A stretch of DNA of 64,000 bases from Ignavibacteria bacterium (GCA_030693705.1 JAUYAB010000107.1:1-64000), one strand, 5' to 3'. Shown: positions 16,684 to 26,404, numbered from the stretch's first letter. The notes: a model not told the origin generated them from the letters alone. Translations and numbers: made by a program.

Positions 16684-16929
16684 TACTTTTTAAATAAATG
16701 CTTACTTGAAATACTCATACAGAAAAACAAATCTTCTCCATTTCATTCAAATTTTCTTATTACTTTTTAATTTTTAGAGGAGGAAATCCGATTTGTAAAA
16801 CAAATTATTAGGGAAATAAAGTAGATCAGTCGGAACTGTTGACATATCATGGATGAGACGTTGTGAGAAACAGTGGGCAAAAAGTATCTTTTATTATTAA
16901 GTAAGTAGCGCGGCTCCGCTCCTCACCAA
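16684..16929. other. gap between vapB and accD
   Basis: With the promoter region this makes a 342-bp gap. It is AT-rich, has no open frame with a credible start and no strong hairpin, and I see no RNA gene. It must hold the 3' end of the accD transcript. Confidence 0.5.
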
Positions 16930-17769
16930 TTAATTTAGGAACTCCAATAACGTGAATAGTGTATTCTTCAATTCCTTACGTGACACAACTCTATCAATAA
17001 ATCCATGCTCCTGTAAAAACTCGGCAGTTTGAAATCCTTTTGGTAAATCTTTTCCAATTGTCTGTTTAATTACACGTGGACCGGCAAATCCAATTAACGC
17101 TTTAGGTTCAGCAATATTCACATCACCTAACATGGCGTAACTTGCTGTAATTCCACCGGTTGTGGGGTCTGTTAAAATGGAAATATACGGAATTCCTAAG
17201 TCTGCAAGTTTCGCCAACCGAGCACTTGTTTTTGCCATTTGCATAAGACTTAAGACTCCTTCCATCATTCTTGCGCCACCACTGGAAGAAATCAAAACTA
17301 AAGGAATTTTCGACTTTATCGACTTGTCAATAAGTCTGGCTATTTTTTCTCCAACTACTGACCCCATGCTCCCGCCAATGAACTTAAAATCCATGCATCC
17401 AAAAGAGATTTCTTTTCCGTTTATTGTTCCTGTTCCAGTGCGGATTGCATCGTAAAGTTCGGTCTTTTTGATAGCATCGTTAACCCGTAGCGAATACTTT
17501 TTTGTATCGGAGAATTCAAGCGGATCGGCGGAACGCATCTTTTTATTGATTTCTTTGAATGACCCTTCGTCGAGAATTACTTTGATATATTCTTCACTCC
17601 CGATTCGAAAATGGTAAGAACATTTAACACACGTCCACAAATTGCTTTCAAGTTGTTTTTTATGAATGATCTCGTCACATTCCGGACATTTCATCCACAT
17701 CCCATCAGGCAAATCCATTTTTTGTGTGTCATCGGAGAAATTCTTCTTAGATCTTTTAAACCACGACAT
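16930..17769 (-). CDS. accD: acetyl-CoA carboxylase carboxyltransferase subunit beta
   Basis: A 279-residue protein with the N-terminal four-cysteine zinc ribbon of AccD (CPECDE...CVKCSYHF) and the crotonase-fold core: SSSGGARMMEG, PTTGGITASYAMLGD and GFAGPRVIKQT. It transfers CO2 from carboxybiotin to acetyl-CoA as a dimer with AccA. The frame opens 23 codons earlier, but I take MSWFKRSKK at 17769 because homologues begin there. It is last in the porX-tsaE-tsaB-DUF1573-accD run. AccA, AccB and AccC are not in this window. Confidence 0.94.
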   Translation of the reverse strand: MSWFKRSKKNFSDDTQKMDLPDGMWMKCPECDEIIHKKQLESNLWTCVKCSYHFRIGSEEYIKVILDEGSFKEINKKMRSADPLEFSDTKKYSLRVNDAIKKTELYDAIRTGTGTINGKEISFGCMDFKFIGGSMGSVVGEKIARLIDKSIKSKIPLVLISSSGGARMMEGVLSLMQMAKTSARLAKLADLGIPYISILTDPTTGGITASYAMLGDVNIAEPKALIGFAGPRVIKQTIGKDLPKGFQTAEFLQEHGFIDRVVSRKELKNTLFTLLEFLN

Positions 17770-17773
17770 AGTT

Positions 17774-18514
17774 TTATTCTTTCCCTTTTTCAATGAATGA
17801 GACAATCGTAAGAGTTTTTTGCGGTTCTGACGAATCATTTGAACTTAGAGTAATCGTCTTTGTCACAACTCCTTCTCTATTTGATGAATCGAATTCTACT
17901 TTTAACGCTCCTTCTTCATTCGGCTTTAGAGATTTTCCATTTATTACCGCAGCAGTACATCCGCAGGAAGTTCTAACATGATTAATTTCCAAAACCGAGG
18001 AACCAACGTTCTTATATTTAAAAGTATATTCAACAACACTTCCCTCTTTTATTTTCCCAAAATCATGTATCGTTGTTTCAAATTGAATTCTAGGTCCTTC
18101 AACCTTAACCGTTTCCGGCTTCGTTGCTTTGGATAAAACTTTCCCGGTAATTTCCAACTTTATATTAGGGTTTGCAGCATCATTTGAAGCAAGTGAGATC
18201 ACTTTGTTTTGGAGTCCTGCTTTCCCTTCGGTATTAAATTCAACATTTATTGAGGTGCTTTCTCCAGGTTGAATTTCATCTTTTTGTGATGCCGCCGCGG
18301 TACATCCGCAGCTTGTCATGATGTTGGTAATTCTGAGAACCTGGTCTCCAACGTTTTTAACTTGAAATGCAAACTTTACAATCACTCCTTCAGTTACTTC
18401 GCCAAAATTATATTGAGAAATACTTGCTTGAATTCGTGAACCCGAGTATTGCGCAGATAAAAAACCAAAAGGAAGAAATAATAACGCTACTAAAAAAATC
18501 TTTTTCATTTTCAA
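17774..18514 (-). CDS. exported protein with two DUF1573 domains
   Basis: A 246-residue protein with a signal peptide (MKKIFLVALLFLPFGFLSAQ after two residues) and two tandem DUF1573 beta-sandwich domains. Each repeats the pattern YNFGEVTEG...KNVGDQVLRI...TSCGCTAA, at about 32-130 and 145-240. The paired cysteines TSCGCT are conserved in both. DUF1573 domains are MSP/ASPM-like and frequent in Bacteroidota; the function is not known. It overlaps tsaB by 4 nt. Confidence 0.88.
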   Translation of the reverse strand: MKMKKIFLVALLFLPFGFLSAQYSGSRIQASISQYNFGEVTEGVIVKFAFQVKNVGDQVLRITNIMTSCGCTAAASQKDEIQPGESTSINVEFNTEGKAGLQNKVISLASNDAANPNIKLEITGKVLSKATKPETVKVEGPRIQFETTIHDFGKIKEGSVVEYTFKYKNVGSSVLEINHVRTSCGCTAAVINGKSLKPNEEGALKVEFDSSNREGVVTKTITLSSNDSSEPQKTLTIVSFIEKGKE

Positions 18515-19149
18515 TTCGATCCTTTCACTAAAAAATCCTTTATGTATAAAGGTTCTAATAAATCAATATTTGTAGGTTCGGAACTGCTGAACTGCCGAGC
18601 CCATAATGCAATAGATTTTGCAGATGGAAAACACAATAGACCATTTCCAGCATTACCAAAAATCACCTCATTTTGGAAATTACTTTCTAACTCAAAGCGC
18701 GAAACGATTCCCAATTCCCGCACAAATTTATAGATATTTCCATTATTAAGAAAACCTGCAAAATATATTTCTTCTTTATTCACCTTATTAGCAATAAAAA
18801 AGTTTTCCGCTATTTTTGTGTAGTTTAATGCCTCAAGAGCGATTGCCTCGAATGTTGGAACCGGAATAATTGGTAGTGACGAACCAAGCGCCATTCCTTT
18901 GGCAGCCGCTAATCCAATCCTTAACCCTGTGAACGACCCTGGACCTATCGATACAGCGATCGAGCTTAAATCATTTAAAGAAATTTCTGCAGTCGAAAGG
19001 ATGTTCTCAACAAGTGAGAAAATCTTTTTTGAATGACTGAGTTTTATCCGGGAACTTGTTTCCACACACTTTTCGGAATTCCAATAAACGCAGACGCTAC
19101 ATTGTTCTCCACTTGTTTCAATCGCCAATATAGGTTTTTCTTTCATCAT
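18511..19149 (-). CDS. tsaB: tRNA threonylcarbamoyladenosine biosynthesis protein TsaB
   Basis: A 212-residue ASKHA-fold protein with ILAIETSGEQCSV at the N-terminus, HSKKIF and IGPGSFTGLRIGLAAAKGMAL, the YeaZ/TsaB signature. TsaB scaffolds TsaD in making t6A37 of ANN-decoding tRNAs. It overlaps tsaE by 4 nt; TsaE is the ATPase partner of the TsaBD complex, so the order supports the call. TrmO, which further methylates t6A, is encoded at 48723-49559. Confidence 0.93.
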   Translation of the reverse strand: MMKEKPILAIETSGEQCSVCVYWNSEKCVETSSRIKLSHSKKIFSLVENILSTAEISLNDLSSIAVSIGPGSFTGLRIGLAAAKGMALGSSLPIIPVPTFEAIALEALNYTKIAENFFIANKVNKEEIYFAGFLNNGNIYKFVRELGIVSRFELESNFQNEVIFGNAGNGLLCFPSAKSIALWARQFSSSEPTNIDLLEPLYIKDFLVKGSN

Positions 19150-19571
19150 AACTTTTCAATTCTAAAGGTTCGGGAAAAATCATCCTTAATAACAATGGTA
19201 ATTTCATAGCGATTCTTTGGAAGAACAGCCGGATAAAGATCAGCCCATTCGATTATTGTGATTGCTTCTTCATCATTAAGATAATCATAAATTCCAATGT
19301 CGAGCAATTCTTGCTGAGATCGCACCCGGTAAAAATCAAAATGGAAAAACTTTTCTTTACCAACATAAACATTTAGGAGCGCAAATGTGGGACTGTTTGC
19401 ATCGTCAATCATGAATTCTTTGCAAAGTACTTTAGTAAAAAATGTTTTCCCGGAACCTAAATTACCAACGAGAGAAATACAATCTCCTTTTTGCAGCAGC
19501 GATGAAAATTCCTTCGCAAGATTCGCTGTTTCTTCTTCAGAAAAAATATTTTGAACGAATGGGAAAACCAT
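19146..19571 (-). CDS. tsaE: tRNA threonylcarbamoyladenosine biosynthesis ATPase TsaE
   Basis: A 141-residue P-loop protein of the YjeE/TsaE family: Walker A GNLGSGKTFFTK (about 36-47), SPTFALLNVY, and FHFDFYRV followed by IIEWAD. It drives cycles of the TsaBD complex by ATP hydrolysis. It overlaps tsaB by 4 nt and porX by 1 nt, placing t6A synthesis in the same transcript as a type IX secretion regulator. Confidence 0.94.
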   Translation of the reverse strand: MVFPFVQNIFSEEETANLAKEFSSLLQKGDCISLVGNLGSGKTFFTKVLCKEFMIDDANSPTFALLNVYVGKEKFFHFDFYRVRSQQELLDIGIYDYLNDEEAITIIEWADLYPAVLPKNRYEITIVIKDDFSRTFRIEKL

Positions 19572-21139
19572 TACTTTGTTTCGAGCGTAATTATCGGAAG
19601 GATCATTTCTTCCAAAGAAACACCGCCATGTTGGAAGGTGTCTTTGTAATGACTTAAATATTTATGATAATCTGTCGGATAAACGAAATAGTAATCTTCT
19701 TTTGCGATGATATAACTAATCGAAACACCTCTCCGGGGTAATTTATATTCAAGCGGGTCTCTCACAAAGATTGCATGTTTATCATCGACTTTTAAATTGC
19801 GCCCGAATTTAAACCGGAGATTAGTCGAAGTTTCTCTGTCACCCAAAACTTTAGCGCCACGGAGTGAACGAATGCTTCCGTGATCTGTTGTTATAACAAT
19901 TTTTGCGTTCTTCATTTTGGAGATTGATTGGAACGTTGATAAAAGAGAAGAATGCGTGAACCAACTATCTGTTAAAGAACGATACGCCGCTTCGTCAGGA
20001 GCGATCTCTTTCAGTAAGTCTGAATCAGATCTTCCGTGAGCAACCATATCTAAAAAATTAACTACAACTGCCGTGAAATGACTGTTTTGATATGATAAAA
20101 TATTTTGCTCAAAATTTCTTCCAACCTCCGGATCAATAATCTTCAGGTATTTTAAGTCGGTTTGTAGTTTTATTCTATTCCTGTTTATTTGTAATTGCAG
20201 CAATTCTTTTTCGTATTTGTTCATGCTGCGTTCATCATCATCATTTCCTGTCCAGAGATCGGGATAATTTTTTTCAATTTCAGACGGATAAAGCCCGGCA
20301 AAGAGTGCATTTCTAGCGTATGAAGTTGCGGTGGGAAGAATGGAGTAATAATATTCCTTCGAGATTTTAAAATAGTCCCGCAGATGCTTTTCCATTATCA
20401 TCCATTGATCAAATCTCAAACAATCAAGAACGAAAAAGAAGATCGGTCCCTTTGCTTCGCTTACAAGTGGGAAGACATAATCCTTCACAATCTCAACAGT
20501 TAATTTAGGACGATCTTCTTTGGAAGAAGAATTAATCCATGATTTATAATGCCGTTCAACATATTTGGAGAATTCTTTATTTGCTTCCTTTTTTTGATCG
20601 TTGAGCGATTGCATCAAATTGTTTTCTTTGTGTGCAGCGAGTTCTAAATCCCAATAGACCAACTTCAAGTACAACTCAATCCAATCATCATAAGAGAGCC
20701 GATCTTGCAGAAGCATTGATATTTGATTAAAATCTTGCAAGTAATCTTTTGTCGCCGTTTCGGTAGAAATCCTCTTCCCTTCCAATATTTTTTTACACAC
20801 GAGAAGAACCTGGCTTGGATTGACAGGCTTTGTCAAATAATCTTTTATCTTTCCGCCGATCGCTTCATCCATAAGCGATTCCGCTTCACTTTTTGTTACC
20901 ATCACAACCGGAATGTGAGGATGCGATTCTTTTATCTTACTGAGAAGCTGCAAGCCTCCCATGCCGGGCATCATTTCATCAAGAAAAATAAGATCAATTT
21001 CTCTTTCTTTTAAAGTTACTAATGCGTCTTCTCCATTCGTGTTGGTAAAAACATCATATCCTTTTTCAGTTAAGAAAATAATATGCGATCTAAGAAGATC
21101 GATTTCATCATCCACCCACAATATTTTTTTCTGAGCCAT
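19571..21139 (-). CDS. porX: PorX-type response regulator with PglZ domain
   Basis: A 522-residue protein: receiver domain (about 1-120; phospho-acceptor D54 in FLDEMMPG) followed by a helical linker and a PglZ alkaline-phosphatase-superfamily domain. The latter shows FVLDCLRFDQW, PTATSYARNALFAGLYPSE with the nucleophile threonine, and VITTDHGS with metal-binding Asp/His. This is the architecture and length of PorX, which with the sensor PorY controls type IX secretion, and whose PglZ domain hydrolyses oligonucleotides. No PorY or por structural gene lies here. A T9SS cargo is encoded at 46718-48706. Confidence 0.92.
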   Translation of the reverse strand: MAQKKILWVDDEIDLLRSHIIFLTEKGYDVFTNTNGEDALVTLKEREIDLIFLDEMMPGMGGLQLLSKIKESHPHIPVVMVTKSEAESLMDEAIGGKIKDYLTKPVNPSQVLLVCKKILEGKRISTETATKDYLQDFNQISMLLQDRLSYDDWIELYLKLVYWDLELAAHKENNLMQSLNDQKKEANKEFSKYVERHYKSWINSSSKEDRPKLTVEIVKDYVFPLVSEAKGPIFFFVLDCLRFDQWMIMEKHLRDYFKISKEYYYSILPTATSYARNALFAGLYPSEIEKNYPDLWTGNDDDERSMNKYEKELLQLQINRNRIKLQTDLKYLKIIDPEVGRNFEQNILSYQNSHFTAVVVNFLDMVAHGRSDSDLLKEIAPDEAAYRSLTDSWFTHSSLLSTFQSISKMKNAKIVITTDHGSIRSLRGAKVLGDRETSTNLRFKFGRNLKVDDKHAIFVRDPLEYKLPRRGVSISYIIAKEDYYFVYPTDYHKYLSHYKDTFQHGGVSLEEMILPIITLETK

Positions 21140-21228
21140 AATTACCTTAAAAAATTTTCAACAATTTACTTTTGCCAAAAATAGTAATAATATTTTTAAC
21201 TGATAGAGCATAAATTTTTACTTACTGC

Positions 21229-21492
21229 TCAATTTCCCGGAAGGAGAGCAGTAATCAATTTCTGTTGGAACTTGTGGTGAAACCATTTTCGGACTAACAT
21301 AAGGGATTCCGAGATTTGATCCGCGTAAAATGAACAGTATACCATCGACTCACTCAATATTTCGTAAACGATTTTATACCCTTCGCAGCAGAAAATCTTT
21401 TCATCGATGTGGATGGCGTCTGAAGGAGAAGTTTCACCACAATGGAAGCAAGCGAGATTTGTATCTTGTGAAATAGGTGTAGATGCAGTCAT
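21229..21492 (-). pseudogene. fragment of a CcoI/CopA-type P-type ATPase N-terminal metal-binding domain
   Basis: The frame encodes about 87 residues. The first half, CFHCGETSPSDAI...KIFCCEGYKIVYEILSE, matches the cysteine-rich N-terminal domain of heavy-metal P-type ATPases such as CcoI/FixI, which reads FCCEGCKxVYEIL. Here the third motif cysteine is Y. After EILSES similarity stops, and the remaining 2 kb of an ATPase is absent: porX begins after about 90 bp. No Shine-Dalgarno is seen. I read it as a decayed remnant, although a small free-standing metal-binding protein is possible. Confidence 0.6.
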
Positions 21493-21548
21493 ATTTTTTA
21501 GAATAATTAAATTAGAGGTTAAATTCGGCTGGTGTGGAGTACAAAAAA

Positions 21549-21600
21549 AAGAATGAAACCCAGGGCTTATCTCCCCGTTAAGTCCCAAGTTTCATTTCTT
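21549..21600. repeat. imperfect 52-bp inverted repeat
   Basis: The arms AAGAATGAAAC and GTTTCATTTCTT enclose an inner pair GGGCTTA / TAAGTCCC. It lies at the 5' edge of the P-type ATPase fragment and could be a mobile palindrome or a folded RNA element. I see no second copy in the window. Confidence 0.55.
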
Positions 21601-21727
21601 AATTTTCAAAAACACTTATGTTTAACACATTTTGTGCCAGTCAAAAGAATATTTTTTTGATTAAAAATGATTGAGGAAATAATTGCTTTACAATAAATAA
21701 CAAAACAATTCTTGATTTCGAGAAAGA

Positions 21728-23092
21728 TTAGAAGGATTTACGCAGACTTAAAGAGATCCATCTTCCGCCGTCGGTTTTGCTTGGATTGGGTTGCGCAAGA
21801 ATAATGCCCGGAGTTTCACCGGCAGGCGGCAGTTCTTTTTTTATAACTTTTATAGGAATAAACTGCCCGCACTCAATTAAAAGAGCGTAGGAGTTCAATC
21901 TATAAGAAGCGGCGATGGCAAGTTTACCAATAACCGCCTTTCGTACCGGAAGAATATTTCGAGTAAAATCCTTCACTCCAAAAACTAAATAAGATGGCTG
22001 CCAATTATCTAAAGTTAACTCCGGTAGTATTTGATAAACTGAAACTCCGGGTTCAACCGAAAAATTTGAGAATACAAGTTTCTTTTTTGTTTTGAAAGTG
22101 AAAAAGTAAACGTGTCCCGCTAACCGGTAATTGATTCTGTTTGCAACCAGCGATGTTAGCACAGAGGTAAATGGCCACGATTGGATATTCCCCACCAACG
22201 AACCTTTTACGAAATCATACGCAATGGAAAATTCAGGCAGCCAATAATATTCTTTCACCTCAAAACTTTTTATCGCTACCCCATTATAAAGTGCATCTGT
22301 AAATGAAGTACTACCGAATGAATTTTGTGAGAAGATAAAATCAAAAAAACTTTCCCCTTCACCATGACTATAATTAATTTCAAAAGGAACAGTTGTAGAA
22401 GAATTTGCTGCCGTAAAGTTTGCAAGTGAGCCATGTGTTTGGTCTTCAACAGCAAAGACGGGATTCTCATTTTTGTTCTTCAAGCTTAAATATTTTTCAT
22501 ATTGAAAAGCGATGTGTGTCTTGTCTTCCGGACGAAAGCCAATTGAATAAAATATCTTCGAAAGCCAACTCATATTATTTATATCAATCCTTGAGTCCTC
22601 ATATCTTAAATCAAGTAACAGGGGAAAAGAGTAAGCATAATAACCAATCCGGAATTTCTCAAACCAGTGAGAACTATTTCTAAACCCGAAACTTCCGCCA
22701 TAATCAATAGTGGAAACGCTTTTAATCTGATTCAGCCGTACAAACTGTTCTGTAAAAAAAGGTGAAAAAGAAAATTCATTATCAACGGTTAGCCGATTTA
22801 TTTGCTGGCCGGTTTTAAATTGTACTTTACTGATAGAGTTATCGGTAAGTGCAATATTCTTTTCGGTTTCAAGAGAAAAGAAAAGTTTATCTTCATCGAT
22901 AGAAGTTTCAAATTGCATTTTGCTTTTTTGAAATGAGATTGCGCTGTTAGAGGTGGAATTTTTTGTTCTTATTAAATCAAAATAGGAAGTAGAAAATGAA
23001 AAAGTGGAAAGTGAATCATCTTTAAAATAAAACGGCTGTGCAAAAACAATTTGCACAGCCAAAAATGAAAGAACAATAACAGATTTTATCAC
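21728..23092 (-). CDS. predicted outer-membrane beta-barrel protein, unknown function
   Basis: A 454-residue protein with a signal peptide (MIKSVIVLSFLAVQIVFAQ) and a body rich in alternating aromatic/polar strands typical of outer-membrane barrels. It ends in a terminal phenylalanine (SLSLRKSF), as many barrel proteins do. It overlaps the preceding lipoprotein gene by 4 nt, so the two probably act together at the outer membrane. I recognise no specific family. Confidence 0.75.
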   Translation of the reverse strand: MIKSVIVLSFLAVQIVFAQPFYFKDDSLSTFSFSTSYFDLIRTKNSTSNSAISFQKSKMQFETSIDEDKLFFSLETEKNIALTDNSISKVQFKTGQQINRLTVDNEFSFSPFFTEQFVRLNQIKSVSTIDYGGSFGFRNSSHWFEKFRIGYYAYSFPLLLDLRYEDSRIDINNMSWLSKIFYSIGFRPEDKTHIAFQYEKYLSLKNKNENPVFAVEDQTHGSLANFTAANSSTTVPFEINYSHGEGESFFDFIFSQNSFGSTSFTDALYNGVAIKSFEVKEYYWLPEFSIAYDFVKGSLVGNIQSWPFTSVLTSLVANRINYRLAGHVYFFTFKTKKKLVFSNFSVEPGVSVYQILPELTLDNWQPSYLVFGVKDFTRNILPVRKAVIGKLAIAASYRLNSYALLIECGQFIPIKVIKKELPPAGETPGIILAQPNPSKTDGGRWISLSLRKSF

Positions 23093-24948
23093 TGTTTCGT
23101 AATGGTAACAATATTTGAGTATTTAATATCCTTAAAAACCAAAGGCTCCCAATTATCTCCATAACCCATATTATAATCTTCAGGATTATTTGAATTCCGT
23201 AGTTGGTATCGATAGGTTATTCCATTCGTAACGTTACTATCCCAAAACATATTTTGGTAATTAACAGTTTGGTAATCGGTTGGTGTTGAAGTTGCACCGG
23301 TTCCTTTCATAACCCAGTATAATTCGTAAATATTCCATTCCAATCTTATCTGGCTAAATTCAGAATAAGCATTAATACTATCAGGTTCACTGGTAGCTCT
23401 GAAGCTATGATCCATTTCAGATTTCGCCTTGATCATCAATTGAGCGGAAGGTCTTGCGGTAAGTTCCTTGTCATTTTGAGATGATCCACCATTAATCCAT
23501 ACTTTATAAGGGACATTATTCTGATCCGTAATGACAAATTTTGCCATTCCCCATTCATCTGTTGTTTTGCTATAGGTTTTTGTATCAGTAACAATTTTAA
23601 CCGTATACGAAAAATTCGGAATAGAATAATTCCACCAAGTATTAAAGTAAATTCTAAAGCCAAATTCTTTATCAATCTGCATCAGTTTTTTCATATTATC
23701 ATTTGTCATACCGGGGAACATTCCGCCAAATGTTGGATCGGGGAAATTAAATTCTGCATAATTGTTTGCGTTAAATTTAAATTGAATATCTTCCGTTCCG
23801 CTTGCGGTTACTGTGTATGCCGGTAAAAATGAAGCTTTAGGATTAGCAACTGGATTATCAAAGAAATTACCCAAGAAAACTTGAATGTCCATCGGAGTTT
23901 CGTCCGTGCCAACATTATCTAAATGCACGGTAATAGCCGAAGACATTGACGTTTTCATCTTGTTCAAATATTTTTTTGCGGTATCCAGATCTGATTGTCG
24001 TAAACCGTCATTTCCTAATTTAATTACAGCATCAGTTTTGTGACCCGAAATTGATTCAAGCTTTGTTATACCAAGAAGCAATTTATCAATCATACTATTG
24101 ATGGAAGCTTTTGCATTTTGAGAATGAGTTGTTCCATCACTAGCAAGATAGAAGAAAGAAGTGCTGTTCTGTTGGAGAGCAGCAACGAGTGAAGCTTGTT
24201 TGTAATCTGCTAACTCAAATTTATAGACAAGCATTCCTTCTAACATAGACTTAACTCCCTGAAGTAATGCATCGCTCATCAAAATCTCTGTGGGATAAAG
24301 ATAGACGTCCGAAAGTTTCGAATCTCCTTGCATCTTTCCACTTACTCTGAATTTAAACGTGTCTGAACTTTCGACAAAACCGAGTTGCTCAATTGCATAA
24401 TTAATCCGCGGCAGAAAAGCATCGCGAACAATTCTCTGCATGTCACTAATTAACGGAGGATCAACTTTTGCAACGGTATAAATCTTTAAAAGATTTTTCG
24501 CCATCTCATTAACGGGAACTACCATTTGTGAAGTTGATGAAAGCAACCCGGCATTTTTTAACGGTGATGTTTTTGAAAATACATTCGAATTTGAGTTTCC
24601 AAAACTTTCCCACTGTTTAACCATCCGGTTGACCGCAGTATCTGAATAAACGCATAATATCTCAGTAAGAGCAGCTCCAAGGTGAGCATCCTTGTTATCA
24701 GGATTAAGTTCAATTGCTGATTTATAAAGGTCATTTGCAGTCTTGAAGTTTAGAGCATCAAAATCAGAAGCATGATTGAAATTACCGTTAGCCAACTGGG
24801 TAAAAACAATTTCCAATGATTCATACGCTTGTTGGGATTTAAGGCTTGATGCTGCTGGGTCGGTTGTTGGGCCTGTTGGAGTATCTTCTGTCGTTTTACA
24901 TCCGACAAAAAAGAGTAACAGGTAAATAATGTACGAGAGCTTTTTCAT
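23089..24948 (-). CDS. lipoprotein with TPR-like N-terminal region, unknown function
   Basis: A 619-residue protein with a lipoprotein signal (YLLLFFVGC; cysteine near residue 17). A TPR-like stretch follows (DLYKSAIELNPDNKDAHLGAALTEI, about residues 70-95), then a long helical region. The C-terminal ~200 residues look beta-rich (fibronectin-like phrases such as IRLEWNIYELYW). It overlaps the barrel-protein gene by 4 nt. The pair may form a surface complex for binding or transport; this is inference. Confidence 0.75.
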   Translation of the reverse strand: MKKLSYIIYLLLFFVGCKTTEDTPTGPTTDPAASSLKSQQAYESLEIVFTQLANGNFNHASDFDALNFKTANDLYKSAIELNPDNKDAHLGAALTEILCVYSDTAVNRMVKQWESFGNSNSNVFSKTSPLKNAGLLSSTSQMVVPVNEMAKNLLKIYTVAKVDPPLISDMQRIVRDAFLPRINYAIEQLGFVESSDTFKFRVSGKMQGDSKLSDVYLYPTEILMSDALLQGVKSMLEGMLVYKFELADYKQASLVAALQQNSTSFFYLASDGTTHSQNAKASINSMIDKLLLGITKLESISGHKTDAVIKLGNDGLRQSDLDTAKKYLNKMKTSMSSAITVHLDNVGTDETPMDIQVFLGNFFDNPVANPKASFLPAYTVTASGTEDIQFKFNANNYAEFNFPDPTFGGMFPGMTNDNMKKLMQIDKEFGFRIYFNTWWNYSIPNFSYTVKIVTDTKTYSKTTDEWGMAKFVITDQNNVPYKVWINGGSSQNDKELTARPSAQLMIKAKSEMDHSFRATSEPDSINAYSEFSQIRLEWNIYELYWVMKGTGATSTPTDYQTVNYQNMFWDSNVTNGITYRYQLRNSNNPEDYNMGYGDNWEPLVFKDIKYSNIVTITKQ

Positions 24949-25080
24949 GATCTTTCCTTTCGAAAAATATTTTTCAGAAATAACAAAACTTCTTATTAAA
25001 ACTTAGGAAAGGTTTAATCAATTAGCAATGCTTATTAACACACCCTTCACGCATTCTTTTCCCGATAGCAATCTCAGATA

Positions 25081-25620
25081 TTAAAAAAAATTCTGATGCA
25101 ATGATGATTCATAACCCTCATCAATCAGTAAATTTCCTTTATCGGAAGCAGAGACGGCAAGAAAATCACATCGTTCATTCTCTCTGTTTCCATCGTGTCC
25201 TTTTACCCAGCAAAATTCAATTTCATGTTTTTGCAAAAGTTGGTCGAGCAGAATCCAGAGATCGGGATTTTTTACTTTTTCTTTTTTACTGCGTGTCCAA
25301 TTTTTTGCCTTCCATGAAACAAGCCAACCTTTTTGAATTGGTTCGATAACGTACTTAGAATCGGAATAAATTTTTACTTTACACTTTTCTTTTAAAGCGC
25401 TTAACCCAACAATAACGGCTAACAATTCCATTCTATTGTTCGTAGTTTTTCTATAACCGGCGGAGAGTTCCTTCCGTTGTCCCTTAAATAATAAAACCAC
25501 TCCGTAACCGCCCGGACCGGGATTATTTTTTGCCGAACCATCAGTATAAATAGTAATTTCTTTCAATAAAGTTTCTTCCGCTTTAATATTTTGTTGAAGA
25601 AAGGTTTGCAATTTCCGCAT
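25081..25620 (-). CDS. rnhA: ribonuclease HI
   Basis: A 179-residue RNase H with the four acidic catalytic residues visible: D27 in YTDGSAKNNPGPGG, E65 in TNNRMELLAVI, D87 in IYSDSKYV and D152 in ERCDFLA, plus H142 in VKGHDGN. It degrades RNA in RNA-DNA hybrids. It carries about 20 extra N-terminal residues before the first strand; the start inside pyrF (38-nt overlap) is therefore uncertain, and a later non-ATG start is possible. It is last in the long pyrG-rnhA run. Confidence 0.93.
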   Translation of the reverse strand: MRKLQTFLQQNIKAEETLLKEITIYTDGSAKNNPGPGGYGVVLLFKGQRKELSAGYRKTTNNRMELLAVIVGLSALKEKCKVKIYSDSKYVIEPIQKGWLVSWKAKNWTRSKKEKVKNPDLWILLDQLLQKHEIEFCWVKGHDGNRENERCDFLAVSASDKGNLLIDEGYESSLHQNFF

Positions 25621-26404
25621 TCAATCTTATTAACTCTTCCGAAGCTTTTTCCGCGAAGTCTTTCCCGTTTGATGCGTAAATGATGCTTCTGCTCGCATTT
25701 ATCAGATATGAAGTAAGCTGATTTTGATTGAATAACTTAATAACTTCTTCCAAACTGCCACCTTGTGCCCCAACTCCGGGTAAAAGGATAGGAAGATCTT
25801 TTATCAACGAAATATTTTCTTGAAGTTGGTTTATTTGTGTTGCACCAAATACGATACCACAATTAGAAAATTGTCCATTCCAATCATTAACTTTTTTAAT
25901 TACCTTTTGGTAGAGCCACTCATTGGAAGCCAAAGGGAGAGTTTCAAAATCGTTTGCACTTTTGTTGGAAGTTAAAGCCAGAATAAAATTGAGTTTATCT
26001 TTATATTCTAAAAATGGCTGAACAGAATCATATCCCATGTAAGGATGAAGCGTAACGGAATCGCACTTAAAATAATCATACACCGATTTGGCATACATCG
26101 CGGAAGTTGAACCGATATCCCCTCTTTTCGCATCAGCGATAATAAAAATATCCTCATCGATATATTCAATAGTTTTTTTAAGCGACTTTAATCCTTCAAT
26201 TCCGTTGGCTTCATAAAAAGCAAAGTTAAGTTTGTAGGCGCCAGCATCCTTGTGAGTTGCATCGATTATTTCTTTATTAAAAAGAAATATCGGATCGTCT
26301 GAATGTTTTAACTGCTCCGGAATTTTTTCGATGTCGGTATCTAAGCCAACACAAATATGTTTGCCGTTATTAACCGCCGAATAAAACTTGTCGATGCTTT
26401 TCAT
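25583..26404 (-). CDS. pyrF: orotidine 5'-phosphate decarboxylase (type 2)
   Basis: A 273-residue enzyme of the longer OMP decarboxylase subfamily (PyrF type 2). Seen are CVGLDTD near residue 18, the catalytic DAKRGDIGSTSA near residue 92, and LLPGVGAQGG near residue 208. It makes UMP, the last step of pyrimidine synthesis, and PyrG in the same run converts UTP to CTP. A 49-bp gap holding a word-like repeat separates it from rodA. Confidence 0.94.
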   Translation of the reverse strand: MKSIDKFYSAVNNGKHICVGLDTDIEKIPEQLKHSDDPIFLFNKEIIDATHKDAGAYKLNFAFYEANGIEGLKSLKKTIEYIDEDIFIIADAKRGDIGSTSAMYAKSVYDYFKCDSVTLHPYMGYDSVQPFLEYKDKLNFILALTSNKSANDFETLPLASNEWLYQKVIKKVNDWNGQFSNCGIVFGATQINQLQENISLIKDLPILLPGVGAQGGSLEEVIKLFNQNQLTSYLINASRSIIYASNGKDFAEKASEELIRLNAEIANLSSTKY

